NCBI GenBank assembly: GCA_011037195.1
Contig: JAAEAF010007817.1
Location: 32,574-96,573 of the forward strand
DNA from: Triatoma infestans
Taxonomy: Eukaryota; Arthropoda; Insecta; Hemiptera; Reduviidae
DNA: 64,000 bases
Direction of reading: 5' to 3'
Below are positions 12,070 through 22,080 of this stretch, piece by piece; the stretch's first letter is position 1; every line of letters starts with the position of its first letter. A model generated the notes under the pieces. That model saw only the letters and a list, made by a program, of their open reading frames with translations, did not search any database and was not told the DNA's origin. The translations under genes and the position numbers were made by a program.

Positions 12070-12730
12070 TTATTTAATGTCACTAGGATGTCTTTTATCT
12101 GGCCTATTCATACACCTGTAAAGATAATCAGCAACATTATTATTTAGTGTTGAAAATGGATTTTTGGTTTCTGTTCTAAAATTAATAGAAAATTTATCTT
12201 TTTTAATATAAATCATTTCCAATATATTTCTTTTTTTATTATTATTATTATTGATGGAGAGAATTTTGGTGTTTACTATGTCAGATTCATGTTTGTATTG
12301 TATGCAGTGTTTCGTTAGTGCTGTAGTCATGTCAGTCGGTTTTTTAGTTTTACAGTCGTATTTATGTTGGTACAGTCTATTTTTTAAATATTGAGATGTT
12401 TGTCCTATGTATGTAGCTGGGCATTGTAAACAATTTATTTTATAAATTATATCTGATAATAAAGTTGTGGGTGTGGGGTCTTTTAGTTTAGAAAAGAGTT
12501 TTTTTTAGAGGATTGGAGTTTTTGTGGGCAATGGAAAGGTTATATTTCTTGAAAATTTTAGCTATTTTTTCTGATAGACCTTCTATGTATGGGATAGATA
12601 TATAGGATATTGGAAGTTGCTGTGATGGCGTAGAGGGAGTCATGTTGAACACATTATCTGTGGATCGTTGATATAGTATTTTTTGTATAATATGGAGGGG
12701 ATAGCCATTATTTTTAAAAATGGCTTTTTA
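12070..12730 (-). pseudogene. Penelope-like element: RT C-terminus plus GIY-YIG endonuclease
   Basis: On the minus strand from about 12730, NGYP-like residues come first, then IPYIEGLSEKIAKIFKKY. This is the conserved block between RT and linker in Penelope-like elements. After one frameshift in an A run near 12500 follows KLKDPTP, then IIYKINCLQC and TYIGQTSQYLKNRLYQH. These are the GIY-YIG nuclease core with YIG intact and the first residues reading IIY. The frame then continues uninterrupted to a stop at 12070; 12070-12330 alone is an 86-aa open frame. An ATT repeat encodes a run of Asn within it. Known of the family: RT plus GIY-YIG nuclease drive target-primed retrotransposition. The N-terminal RT is missing, so this copy is dead. 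Confidence 0.75.
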
Positions 12731-12933
12731 TTTTTTTATTTTAATTTTTAAAAATTGATCCGATCTACAATAATTTAAAATAAATTTAATTGTACTCTAT
12801 ATATATCATACTCTGTACTTAGTTTATTTATATAGTTTAGTTTAAACAAATTTTTATTCTGAAATATTTAGGTTAAGTTCGTATTTTCTGTTGGTTCTAT
12901 TTTTTATTGATTTGTATTTCAACCTTTGTACAG

Positions 12934-12970
12934 ACCCTGTAGAAGGCAATAAATTTGCCGAAACGTCGGT
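12934..12970 (+). ncRNA. Hammerhead-like motif, one core base changed
   Basis: Helix I pairs ACC (12934-12936) with GGT (12968-12970). The core reads CTGTAGA (12937-12943), differing from CUGANGA only at A6. Helix II is a perfect GGCAA/TTGCC (12945-12949 with 12955-12959) closing a TAAAT loop. GAAA (12960-12963), then CG and the cleavage triplet GTC complete it. It lies just upstream, in opposite orientation, of the minus-strand Penelope-like fragment. Known: Penelope-like elements carry minimal type-I hammerheads in their terminal repeats. The A6 change should abolish or strongly weaken cleavage. Confidence 0.5.
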
Positions 12971-15043
12971 AGAAATTTAAGAAAGAGTTCTTTTGTATGA
13001 CCGGACCTCAAAATCCATTTTCAACATTGAATACAACGGTCGTAACGAACACCAAAAACATTATTATTTAGTTAATTTGTATAATTCCCTTGTAAAGGGA
13101 AAGGGAGCTAGCTTCCAATACTTCCAATACTATAACTTACCAGACCCTTAATCACTTCTACCTGCCTATTCCTATATTTTTACCGACGACTATATGTACT
13201 ATACAAACACGCAAGCGAGTTAAAAATAGATCGTCAAAGTCACAATAGATTTGACCTTTGCCACACCCCACCACTTACAATATATGTATCTACTTATCTA
13301 ACCCAATTATTACACGTATCTTTTTAACTATTAAATAATAAATTAATATTAATTATATCTCTACTCAAACTTCTTTCTTTTCGTTAATATTTTCAATAAT
13401 TAAAGATTTTCATACTTGTACTTTTTCGCTGATATCGTTTTACAATTTTTTTATATTTAGATCCATGAAATGTCATTGTGTTTTATATTACAATTTTTTT
13501 TTTGTTCATTTATTTTAATTATGAAGATGAATAAATTGTTAATTTCTATTTTAAATGATATGAGAGATAAAACATTGTGTGTTAAATTCTATTTATTGCG
13601 TTGATTTTTCAATAATAACACACAGTTACGATTTGTTGCATTTGAAATCAAGATTATTTACCTGTAATAGAGGAAAAAACCATCAAAAAATTAATTAAAA
13701 TAGCAATATATGGTATAAAATTTATTATGTGCTACAATATAAATTATTCTAAAAAATTATGTTTGTACCACAATCAGTAAAATTTGACAGTAAATATATT
13801 TCTTATAAATATTCCAATATATAAATATGGTTTCCCCGTGTTATGAATCTTCCCCGATTTCAACAAACGTATTTTTTCTTTCCACATTTACTTTCCAACA
13901 ATGTAAATATCAATAAAAATAGGCATCCATTTATTCAAAAACGGAGTATGATTTGGATATTCGGTGAATCTCATCAAAAAGCAAGTGGGTCAAGTTTTTT
14001 CTATCAAGTTTTTTCAGAAACTTCTCATCCGGGAAAGTGCTACTCTACAGTTTGTAAACATTGTTATTTTAAGGAAAATTTGTCAATTAGATTGTAATTA
14101 TTGCAGTAAGCGAAAGTTGTGCGAGTGTTTCATAGCAGACCTTTTCTTTACTAAAATTGAAATAAAAAATATAATTTCAATAATAAATTACAATTGATTC
14201 AATCTAAATGGAGAATTCCAGCAGGTTTAAATAAAAGAAAAGAAAATGAAAAACTTTGAGCTCAATAAAAGGTTAGTATTTTCCGGAACTTTTGAAGGTA
14301 AACTTCCTTAGCAGAACATTGTACAGTAAGCACAACAAGGGCTTAAAGGAGGGAAGAAAGGGATGAAACAGCTTTGGCAACCGGCCAGATAGATCCGGCT
14401 TTTCACCTCCAACATATGACGTCCCAACCCTGTTCTTAGTTGGGTTTTGTGTTTAAGTGTGCGCTCGCGCGGTCGTTTGTGTCTGTGTGTGTTGCTCCAA
14501 AAACAAACTTTATCACGAATATCACAACGTTCAAGTAAAACTACCAAATTTTTAGAAGGCGAAAATTCTGTATGGATAATGGAAAAGTGATGATGAGGCG
14601 CTTTACAATAATGTTTTGAAATTCTTATTAAATACATGGATAAATAAAGTTTTAATGTTACTTAATTATTATTTTACAATGAAAACGTAGTTGCCTATAG
14701 CAGTGATCGACATGACCCTCGGGTCATGTAGAGTGAGTGACCTGTCTAAACATTTCATGTGATCCATCTAATACTATTCTTCCTCAAGTTTCAAGGTTCA
14801 AGGTTCTTTTCTTTTTTCTTAATTGAATTTTAATTTTAGTATAAAAAACGAAATGTTACTAGTTAAATTTATTGACGCTAGCAATATCTAGTTTAAACTT
14901 GATAGAATGGAGTCCTATAAATAGTATATGCAGAGCCAAAGACTATAAAAGATCAATCTATTAATAATTTTGAACATATAAAGAAATAAATAAAATTAAA
15001 AAAATGTATGCATCGTAAACATTTATTTTTTATGAATGATTTT
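12971..15043. other. AT-rich DNA, nothing recognised
   Basis: At 13008-13030 a short stretch repeats, in inverted orientation, the end of the Penelope-like frame (AATCCATTTTCAACA against 12148-12162), probably part of that element. Frames at 13843-14097, 13964-14197 (plus) and 14308-14637 (minus, 109 aa) have no domain I recognise. Confidence 0.45.
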
Positions 15044-15171
15044 GCTCGGCCACTTAGTTGTAGTGAAATATGTAGGCGGAGTTGAATGATGTCTAGCGGA
15101 GTTACTAGAAAGTTTTGACAATGGGCGGAGCTTATAACAACCGTTTAGGTGTCACAACTAAGTTGCCGAGC
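15044..15171. mobile_element. 128-bp MITE with ~20-bp inverted ends
   Basis: The left end GCTCGGCCACTTAGTTGTAG (15044-15063) is matched by the inverted right end, whose plus strand reads CACAACTAAGTTGCCGAGC (15153-15171), with one mismatch in the first 18 positions. The interior has several GGCGGAG/AGCGGAG repeats and is less AT-rich than its surroundings. No open frame fits. I see no clear target duplication, so the superfamily cannot be assigned. Confidence 0.7.
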
Positions 15172-16714
15172 TATCTATACCTTGAATGAAATTCATTCTT
15201 TTGGATGTTTTTTTTTCTAAAATTTTGTCCTTATATGCAGCCCTGTCAATTTTAATTTACATGATTGTAACATACTTTTTATAAATAGTACTTTTATTTT
15301 TTAAGAAAATAACCTGCGGAGGTGTTTGCTCGTTTTGTAAAATTTAATCTGGAAGAAATAAGGTTGCTTACTACCGTTCTCTAGAGTTGCATTTACTGTT
15401 TTCAATTGAAATACACTTTCGTTTTCAAGCAGTTCTTATCCTATCTTTAATCGTAATGCTTTCTAGCCTTCTTATAGGTGATACTTGGACAAGATAAGTC
15501 GGATTAAATCTAGACAAATGCCTCAATAGGTCCAATTTTTTCAATAATTTCTTTGGCTCGTCTTTTACTAGTGGAATATTCATTAAAGAAATGCAGCAAT
15601 TATCCTAAAAATAGAGATACTTAAAAGCAACATTAATCCTGCTGTATCAAGTTTAAGATCAATGTTTGTACAGAATAAGAAGTCCTTTGTAAAAAAAAAA
15701 AAAAAGTGGCAGGAAACTGATTTGGTCTTGCAAGCATTGATTTGTCTTAAGATGCAATTAAGAGAAGATTTAAACGGGTATTGGACAGATCCAGTTCTCA
15801 TCAATTCTTTAACTACAATATAATTCGCAGAATATATAGTAAATTTACTAATATAATTTCCATGGAAACAGTATGTATTAATAATATACACCCTATCAAC
15901 GACAGATCTATTAATTATTGCCTGTCAGAATTATACCATAAATCTGGATTTCATTTATGTTACCTTAAACCGATTATTAAACGGTAGTGAAATTTGTATC
16001 ATTTAATTAAATTTATAATAGTTGAATATTAACGGATTTGATTATATTTGCATTTAACACCCCCAGAAAGGGTATCAAGATTTATGTGAAATTTCCATTG
16101 GAATATGCTGCTATATGTTAGTTGAACGTTTTTCATAAGATCGGCATCATTATGTGACTTTTCTTTCTGGAGGGATTTAGAGATTTTACCTATGAACACT
16201 AACTTCTTAGTCTTATGAGAATTTCTGACTAAATGGGAAAAATCTGGTGTGAAATATTCACTCCACTTCCTCATACTGCAATTCTTATAGATAACTTTTT
16301 AATTCCTCTTATTGAGACTCGGCATGAGATCACAAAGTTAAGTTGAGATTGCAATGCATTTATATTGAAATATAAAGTGTCAAAGGGTATACAAAAAAAA
16401 AAAAATTATAAAGTAAATAATTGATAAATTATTAACTAGAGACTTTGAATAACTATTATTATTAAAAAAGGAACTTCCTTTCAAGGAGAGGATATATTAT
16501 GAAAATGAATCGACATATACAAACGATATTACTTCTTTTTCAGTCACAAAATTCATCACTCATCTATTTCAGCCTTTACTTATAAATTCCTTTCCCCAAA
16601 CCCTGGCATAGTGGAAGTAACGGAAATTCCTGTTATTCTAACTACAAAGGTATTTTACCATCCCAACAGATTATTATTGTTTTTCCCAACCTCTAAAAAA
16701 AAAATTATAAAAAA
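15172..16714. other. AT-rich DNA, nothing recognised
   Basis: Frames at 15583-15891 and 16029-16274 (minus) have no recognisable motif. I see nothing else. Confidence 0.45.
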
Positions 16715-17751
16715 TCTGGTATGAAACACACAACTTTCTCTTACTCCATTTCTCAAAATTATAATTGACAAATTTTATAGTTTGTGTATCAAATTTAATG
16801 AAATACGTCGAAAAATGAAAAAACAGTTCAGTAAAAGCGCACTTCCGGTTTACTAATTTTCTTGAAACTCGGAATTTTGGCTATCTATTTATTTCTAATT
16901 AATTTTGTTTCGATGATAGAATTGTATAATCAACTATGATGGCACTTTAAAGAAAAGCATAACCCCAGCCCTCCTCTAAAAGTGCCCTTAAATGAATTTT
17001 CCTAGAGAAATGTTTTAAATAAAAGTTGTAGATCATTGTATGTTTAGTTTCAAGAAAATCGTTGGAGCCATTTTTGATAAAATCGCAGTGTAAGGGTGTT
17101 GTGAGGAGATGTTGGTTGTTGATGAGAGTGATAAATAACACCTTAATATAGGTATAAGATATATAATTGATATATGTATATATATAACTGACTGCCTTGG
17201 ACTTTACACTTTAGAATTTAGAACTGAACTGAACGACAGACTGACGTGGCTAAAATGATATGTACGGAGTGTGGATCAACAGAATGATGTCTGATGTGTA
17301 AGACTGAATTGAACAGAATGATTTCTGGACTGTCTCTCTCTCATATATATATATATATACTGGCCGAGCCTCTCCTCTCTGTGCGAGAGGGGCTGTTTGT
17401 TTCTCTCCGCTAGAGTGGATGAGTGGTGGGGGTTCACTGGTTCACTAAAACCCCTACATGCAGGAATGTAAAAAAAAAAAACTAGTAAATTGGTACTTCC
17501 GGTTGAGGAATTTTGGCAGATAACGTACTGTCCAGATCCCATGGTGATACCTAAACGGAATAGTAAGTTTCAACTTTCTACGGTTTTTCGTTTTTGAGCT
17601 ATGCTGTTCACATAACACACACAAAGACCATTTGCTAAAAACCACTTTTTTGGATTCAGGGGACCTCGAAACTGCTATTTCCGGTGAAAACTCGATATCG
17701 AAAATTGACACGATTACAATACTTCCTCTTACTTGGGAGTAAGGACAAAGT
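16715..17751 (+). mobile_element. Family A copy, interrupted by a solo LTR
   Basis: It starts TCTGGTATGAAAC and carries the subterminal ACTTTCTCTTACTCC at about 16733. The monomer anchor CACTTCCGGTTTACTAA and the CCCTTAAATGAAT block follow. After the intruding LTR (17089-17458) it resumes with GGTACTTCCGGTTGAGG and the 3' block, ending in a slightly damaged hairpin. The second monomer is partly lost. The interruption dates the LTR insertion as later than this copy. Confidence 0.75.
17089..17458 (-). mobile_element. Solo LTR nested in family A
   Basis: This 370-bp segment is bounded by TGTAAGGG and CCCCTACA, imperfect inverted ends starting TG and ending CA. It is absent from other family A copies at the same place. 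Flanks are CGCAG (17084-17088) and TGCAG (17459-17463), a 5-bp target duplication with one change. On the minus strand it reads TGTAGGGG, a GAGAGG-rich U3, a TATATATA box, a GAGAGAGAGACAG initiation-like region, and CACAACACCCTTACA at the end. That favours minus orientation. No internal retroelement sequence is attached, so it is a recombination product. A related LTR lies at 18426-18843. Confidence 0.6.
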
Positions 17752-18425
17752 AAAAATGTATTAATAATATTATAAAAAGCATAATTTATATTATTTAATC
17801 ACGTATCACAAAATTCTACACATTACAATATATAATGATAGTTTACCTGAATATGATAAATTTTGTGCCGCTTAGCCCTAACAGTAGTTAAAATACAAAA
17901 CAGAATAACTCCAAAAATGAATTCTGGATAAATGTTTAGTAATCGATTTATATCTGTGCGCTGAAGAAAAAGTGTTAAAACTTTTACGAGTAAATTCCCT
18001 CCCCCCCCCTCTAAAAAAAACTCTCCGAAACTTGTTCTTTAAAAGTCGCACTTCCAATTATCTGAATTCTTCAAATTTTTAATTCTAGCCATACTTTGAA
18101 TATAAGTTAATATTATATAGTGAATTCATACATTGTACTGAATTGGTACTTAAGAGGAATACATTGCAGCTCCCTCAAAAACTTCAAAATTCAATTTTTC
18201 AGTAAAAAGTTCCAATAAAAAAAATGTTAAGAATTTATATATGTAGATTTTTCGAAGGTGAAGAAAGAAATTGTGGAGCCATATTCGGGGAAAATACGGG
18301 GGAAACTTGGAAAAACCATTTAGTAATGTCGCACTTCCAGTTTGGTGGATGAGCCGTCTCAGAGATGCGATTTTGAGATGCAATTTAATATTCACAGTTT
18401 TAATATATTTAAGTAGTTTACTCAT
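17752..18425 (+). repeat. Diverged relative of family A
   Basis: From about 18040, GCACTTCCAATTATCTGA, a GTACTGAATTGGTACTT segment, GTGGAGCCATATTCGGG and CGCACTTCCAGTTTGG follow the order of family A monomers with many substitutions. It ends where a solo LTR begins at 18426. The first 200 bp are unassigned AT-rich DNA. Confidence 0.4.
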
Positions 18426-18843
18426 TGTAACGGCAAGAGAGAAAGCCAAGCCCGACCGACAGAAAACGGACTCTCTCTGGTACTCTCTCACTGGCTTATA
18501 TACAGGTTTCCCACTCTAGCCTGCTTAAGTGAGAGAGTACCAGAGAGAGTCCGATGATGTTACGGCAAGAGAGCGAGAGCCAGCCGACCGAGAGAAAACG
18601 GACTCTCTGGTCTCTCTCACTTAAGCAGGCTAGAGAGGGGAACCTGTATATAAGCAGTGAGAGAGCTAGACATCTATCTATCAGCAACCACATACATCGC
18701 ATGTGTCATATCTATACCCCACCTCTATTCTAAAAAAATCATTACAGTCCAGTGCAGTTGTGTAAATAAGATATATTATAAAGTGTCTTCATATCTCGTC
18801 TAATTAATCAATCCCAATTTCTCTCCTCATCAACTCCCTTATA
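18426..18843 (+). mobile_element. Solo LTR carrying an inverted duplication
   Basis: It starts TGTAACGGCAAGAGAG and ends CTCCCTTATA (expected TTACA with one change). The flanks CTCAT (18421-18425) and CCCAT (18844-18848) look like a 5-bp target duplication with one substitution. The start is repeated as TGTTACGGCAAGAGAG at 18556. The intervening sequence is an inverted duplication: ACTCTCTCTGGTACTCTCTC (from 18471) recurs inverted at 18529-18552, and the TTATATACAGG / CCTGTATATAA pair lies at each side. A TATATAAG box (about 18647) precedes GTGAGAGAGCTAGAC. The 3' part resembles the LTR at 17089-17458 read on its minus strand. It is probably a Gypsy-type LTR. Confidence 0.5.
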
Positions 18844-20904
18844 CCCATTAACTGCTACGAAGGAGTCAGTCAGGTGCCGCAAGGCGGTGGAATAGTTCCA
18901 GGTATCTATTTTAGTTTTAGGTATTATGTTAAAGTGCAGCACTAAAAGTTTACATTTTGTGCTGATAGATTGCACCATTAACAGAACGATTAATAACATC
19001 CAAACACATAATTTCATCAAAATGAAATTTTAACGTTGTACAATTCCCCTCCCCCTCTCCCATATAAAATCAATTGATTGTGTGATCCTAATGTTAATGA
19101 ACTTTATCGCTAAGGGTAAACTGATAGAAAAGAGTTTATACAGAAAGGAATTATGTGACAAAAAACAAAGGAAATGGCCAGCTTGAGATAACAGTAAAAA
19201 AAAAGGACCGGTTACATTTCTATTGTACCGTTGAAAGAAAATAGCCGTTCGGGAATCTATTCAGATAAGGATTTTCTTATTTTCCACCAACCAGGATACT
19301 TTTCTAAAAAGCTGAGAGAACTAAGAAAACTGGGTACTTGCTAGAAGGGTTACATGTTTGGTTATAGTTTACAAAGTTTTCCGAGCGAGTAGAAGCTTTT
19401 ATTCTATTTATTTATTATATTTAATCAATTTTAAGCCAGCCACTTAAATACAAGTCTTTGCGAAATTAGAAAATCAATATATGAAATTCAAATTATTAAA
19501 CCTAACAATAAACATTACATTACATCTGCAGCAATAAACATTACATTTCTTAACTATACAATTAAAATCGCATACTGCATATGTAGATTCTCACCCTTAT
19601 ATTTCTGTTTTAAAACTTTATTTCCGTTTAAAAACTTAAAAAAAAAAGAAGGAAATCAACGTAAGGTAATTTCACTTTTAATCCTTAAAGGTAAATATTT
19701 ATAAATTTTTATATAAAACAATTTTAAAATCTTTAATCTGCTTTAATCATTAAAATGAAATAAAAAAATTTTTCTTCCATTATTTAACCTGGATTTAAAG
19801 AGATTACATTTTAATCCTGATTAATTAAAGGATGATAGAAAACAAATTTGAAAATAAATATGAACATTGGAAAATATTTTCAATTTAAAAATGTTTATTC
19901 AAAATAAAATTTTTATGAAAAAAATTGGCGTAATATATAAGATAGGCTGTGAAATAATTTCTTCTTCAGAAGCTCTTTAGGGCAGGAGAGGGATGTGTGC
20001 GTTGAGATTGAAATCTATTGAAATTTCCTGTTCTACCTTAAACAGCTACTGAAGATGTTGGTATAATAAATTCTACCAATTAATTATGACACACCGTATA
20101 TGAAATCAGATGGCAATATGTCGCAAAGCGCTTTCAAGAAATAAAAAAGAAGGTAAAGCTTTAAAGCTTTCTTCTCCTAATAGTTTGGCCTTTTAAGTTA
20201 TTTATTAACTAAGAGCAGATAATTTTCAATAGGTAAGTAAGTAAGTAAGTAAGTAAAGTTCCCTTTATGTATCAACTAATCAAATTAAACGAAGTAAAAT
20301 GGAAGAGAAGAAGCGGTAAGTACTTTCTCTTCAGCATCCTGCCAACCAACTGGGGTACTTATTCTGTTACTCACAGGGCTCTGCTGCGCCGCCGAGAGGA
20401 TGCTGAATTTCTCTTTAAAGTCCGGCCACCACAACTTGACAAATTACCAAAGTTTCTTAATTAATTTAAACAATATCATAATTAGATTTAGAAGGTCTTC
20501 CTCAACTAATATTAATTAATAATTGTATTCCTTTTAAAGAAGAGCACTTTTACCAAAATCAACAGCTCAAAGGCTTAACGTCTTTGCATCAGGTTTGTTT
20601 TTCCTTTTAAAATTTATATTGATAAATATGAGGGCCTTTCAGTAAGAAAATAAACAACTAGTTATGTATAATACAGTGGCATATAGAACATAATAAACAA
20701 AACTCTCGATTTACCTATTTTTCGACATCATATACATTTGTTAACTTGTAATCTCTCTCTAGCCTCTATGAAACTACGAACCACTTCCGCTCTTTGAGGT
20801 GATCAAAAAAAAAGAAATCTGATGACGCGACATCCGGTCTTTCAGGCGGATAGGTGAGGGTTATCCTGAACAAAAGTACTCCTTTCTCTGCAAACGACAC
20901 TTAT
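18844..20904. other. AT-rich DNA, nothing recognised
   Basis: Contains a GTAA tetranucleotide run at about 20233-20256. A 65-aa frame at 20267-20464 includes a less AT-rich patch (20330-20450) that I cannot identify. Confidence 0.45.
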
Positions 20905-21459
20905 ACTTTCTCTTACTCCTAGTAAGAGGAAGTATTGTAACCGTGTCAAAATTTTGATATTGAGTTTCCACTGGAAATACACGTTTTGAGGTCCTCCAGA
21001 ACAAGAGGTCTTTTAAAACTGATTTTTGTGTATTTTTATATCTGTGTCTGAGTATGTGTATGTGAATAGCATAGTTCTCAAAAACGCCCAAATTGCTGAA
21101 AGTTCAAACGACATTTAAACCATGACTAAGATATCTGTCAAAATTCTTTTCTACCTTAACTAAATGAATTTTTCCCTTTTTAGCGATTTTCTTGAAAATG
21201 GCTCCAACGAATTTCTTTTACTACACACATACAGAACTGTAAGTTTTATTTGGAAAATTTCTCTGGGGGAAATTCATTTGAAGTGTGTGTCTTTTGAGGG
21301 AAGGTAGTGGTTATGCTTTCCATTGAAGTGCTATTTCAGTTCATTATACAATAATATCATCAAAACAGTATTATGGAAATTCTTCTCGACCGTTCTTAAA
21401 TGTTGGATAAGGATGGTAAGATTAGGCTTTTTTTTAAAAAAATTAAAAAAACAAATTTT

Positions 21460-21498
21460 TGCCAACGTTTCGACAAGTATATTGTCTTTATCAAGGCA
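21460..21498 (-). ncRNA. Hammerhead-like motif, decayed core
   Basis: On the minus strand helix I pairs TGCC with GGCA. The core reads TTGATAA in place of CUGANGA (C3 and G8 changed). Helix II is a perfect GACAA/TTGTC. GAAA is intact and followed by CG and the triplet GTT, still a permitted NUH. The architecture is clear but activity is unlikely. Confidence 0.45.
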
Positions 21499-21717
21499 TA
21501 TACAAGAAATGTTAAAAAATCTTCAAAACATGACAACTTTAACTTAGGTATAAGTCTTAGGAAAAATAAAAAGTTGAGAACACCTCAACACCACAGAGAA
21601 TAGGAACATATAAACCATAGTCGTTCACTGTGAGGTGTTCTCAACTTTTAATTTTTCCTAAAATATAAGTTAAAGTTGTCATGTTTTGAAGATTTTTTTT
21701 AACATTTCTTGTTTTTA

Positions 21718-21755
21718 TGCCTTGTAAAGACAATATATTTGTCGAAACGTTGGCA
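21718..21755 (+). ncRNA. Hammerhead-like motif, decayed core
   Basis: This is the mirror copy in the right arm. Helix I is TGCC/GGCA and helix II GACAA/TTGTC, followed by GAAA and GTT. The core reads TTGTAAA, with three essential positions changed. Inactive by inspection. Confidence 0.4.
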
Positions 21756-22019
21756 AAAATTTGTTTTTTATTTTTAAAGAAAAGGCCGAATCTCACTATC
21801 CTTATCCATGAAAATAATATTAATTAAAATTAAATATGTTGGCAAAGTTTCGAGTTTAAAGGAAGTCTGTTGACCGGAAGTGAATCTGTACTGCAAGTTT
21901 TTTGAGTTTTTTTGTTTTTTTTTGCGATTTTCTCCATAAAAACATTGATGGATTTCATTAAATTTGGTATACTCACTATAAACCAAGAACTTATATCTTG
22001 TCAGAATCTGAAATATTTT

Positions 22020-22080
22020 TTCCGTAGTCATCGACCAGGTTCGGGTCGATCAGCTCATCATCAGATTGTCTTAATATAAC
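22020..22080 (-). repeat. Short family B-like fragment
   Basis: The minus strand holds CTGATGA, a GAGCTGATCGACCC hairpin-like segment, GAACC, TGG and TCGATGAC. The last resembles the family B ribozyme tail, but position 15.1 is C and helix I does not pair well. No arms are visible. Confidence 0.35.

Larger units (their letters stand above)
21415..21793. mobile_element. Palindromic Penelope-like terminal-repeat pair
   Basis: Two arms of about 170 bp face each other: GTTGAGAACACCTCA at 21577 is inverted at 21631, and AAATTTTTGCCAACGTTTCG at 21454 is inverted at 21739-21758. Each arm carries a hammerhead-like motif typical of Penelope-like terminal repeats (see 21460-21498 and 21718-21755). No coding sequence lies between the arms. 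It splits a family A copy, so it is the younger insertion. Confidence 0.6.
20905..21990 (-). mobile_element. Family A copy (minus), interrupted by an inverted-repeat element
   Basis: At 20905-20933 the 3' hairpin reads ACTTTCTCTTACT, CCT, AGTAAGAGGAAGT, pairing 12 of 13 positions. The family 3' block, GCGATTTTCTTGAAAATGGC and the monomer end follow on the minus strand to about 21365. The 5' part resumes near 21860 with GACCGGAAGTG, GCGATTTTCTCC and TTCATTAAATTTGGTATAC. Between the two halves lies the inverted-repeat unit 21415-21793. Confidence 0.65.

Noticed and set aside
14308..14637. 109-aa minus-strand frame as a gene
   Set aside because: Composition and lack of any domain or neighbour support suggest a chance frame.
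22020..22080. Intact family B hammerhead on the minus strand
   Set aside because: The core CTGATGA is present, but position 15.1 is C and helix I mispairs; kept only as a repeat fragment.
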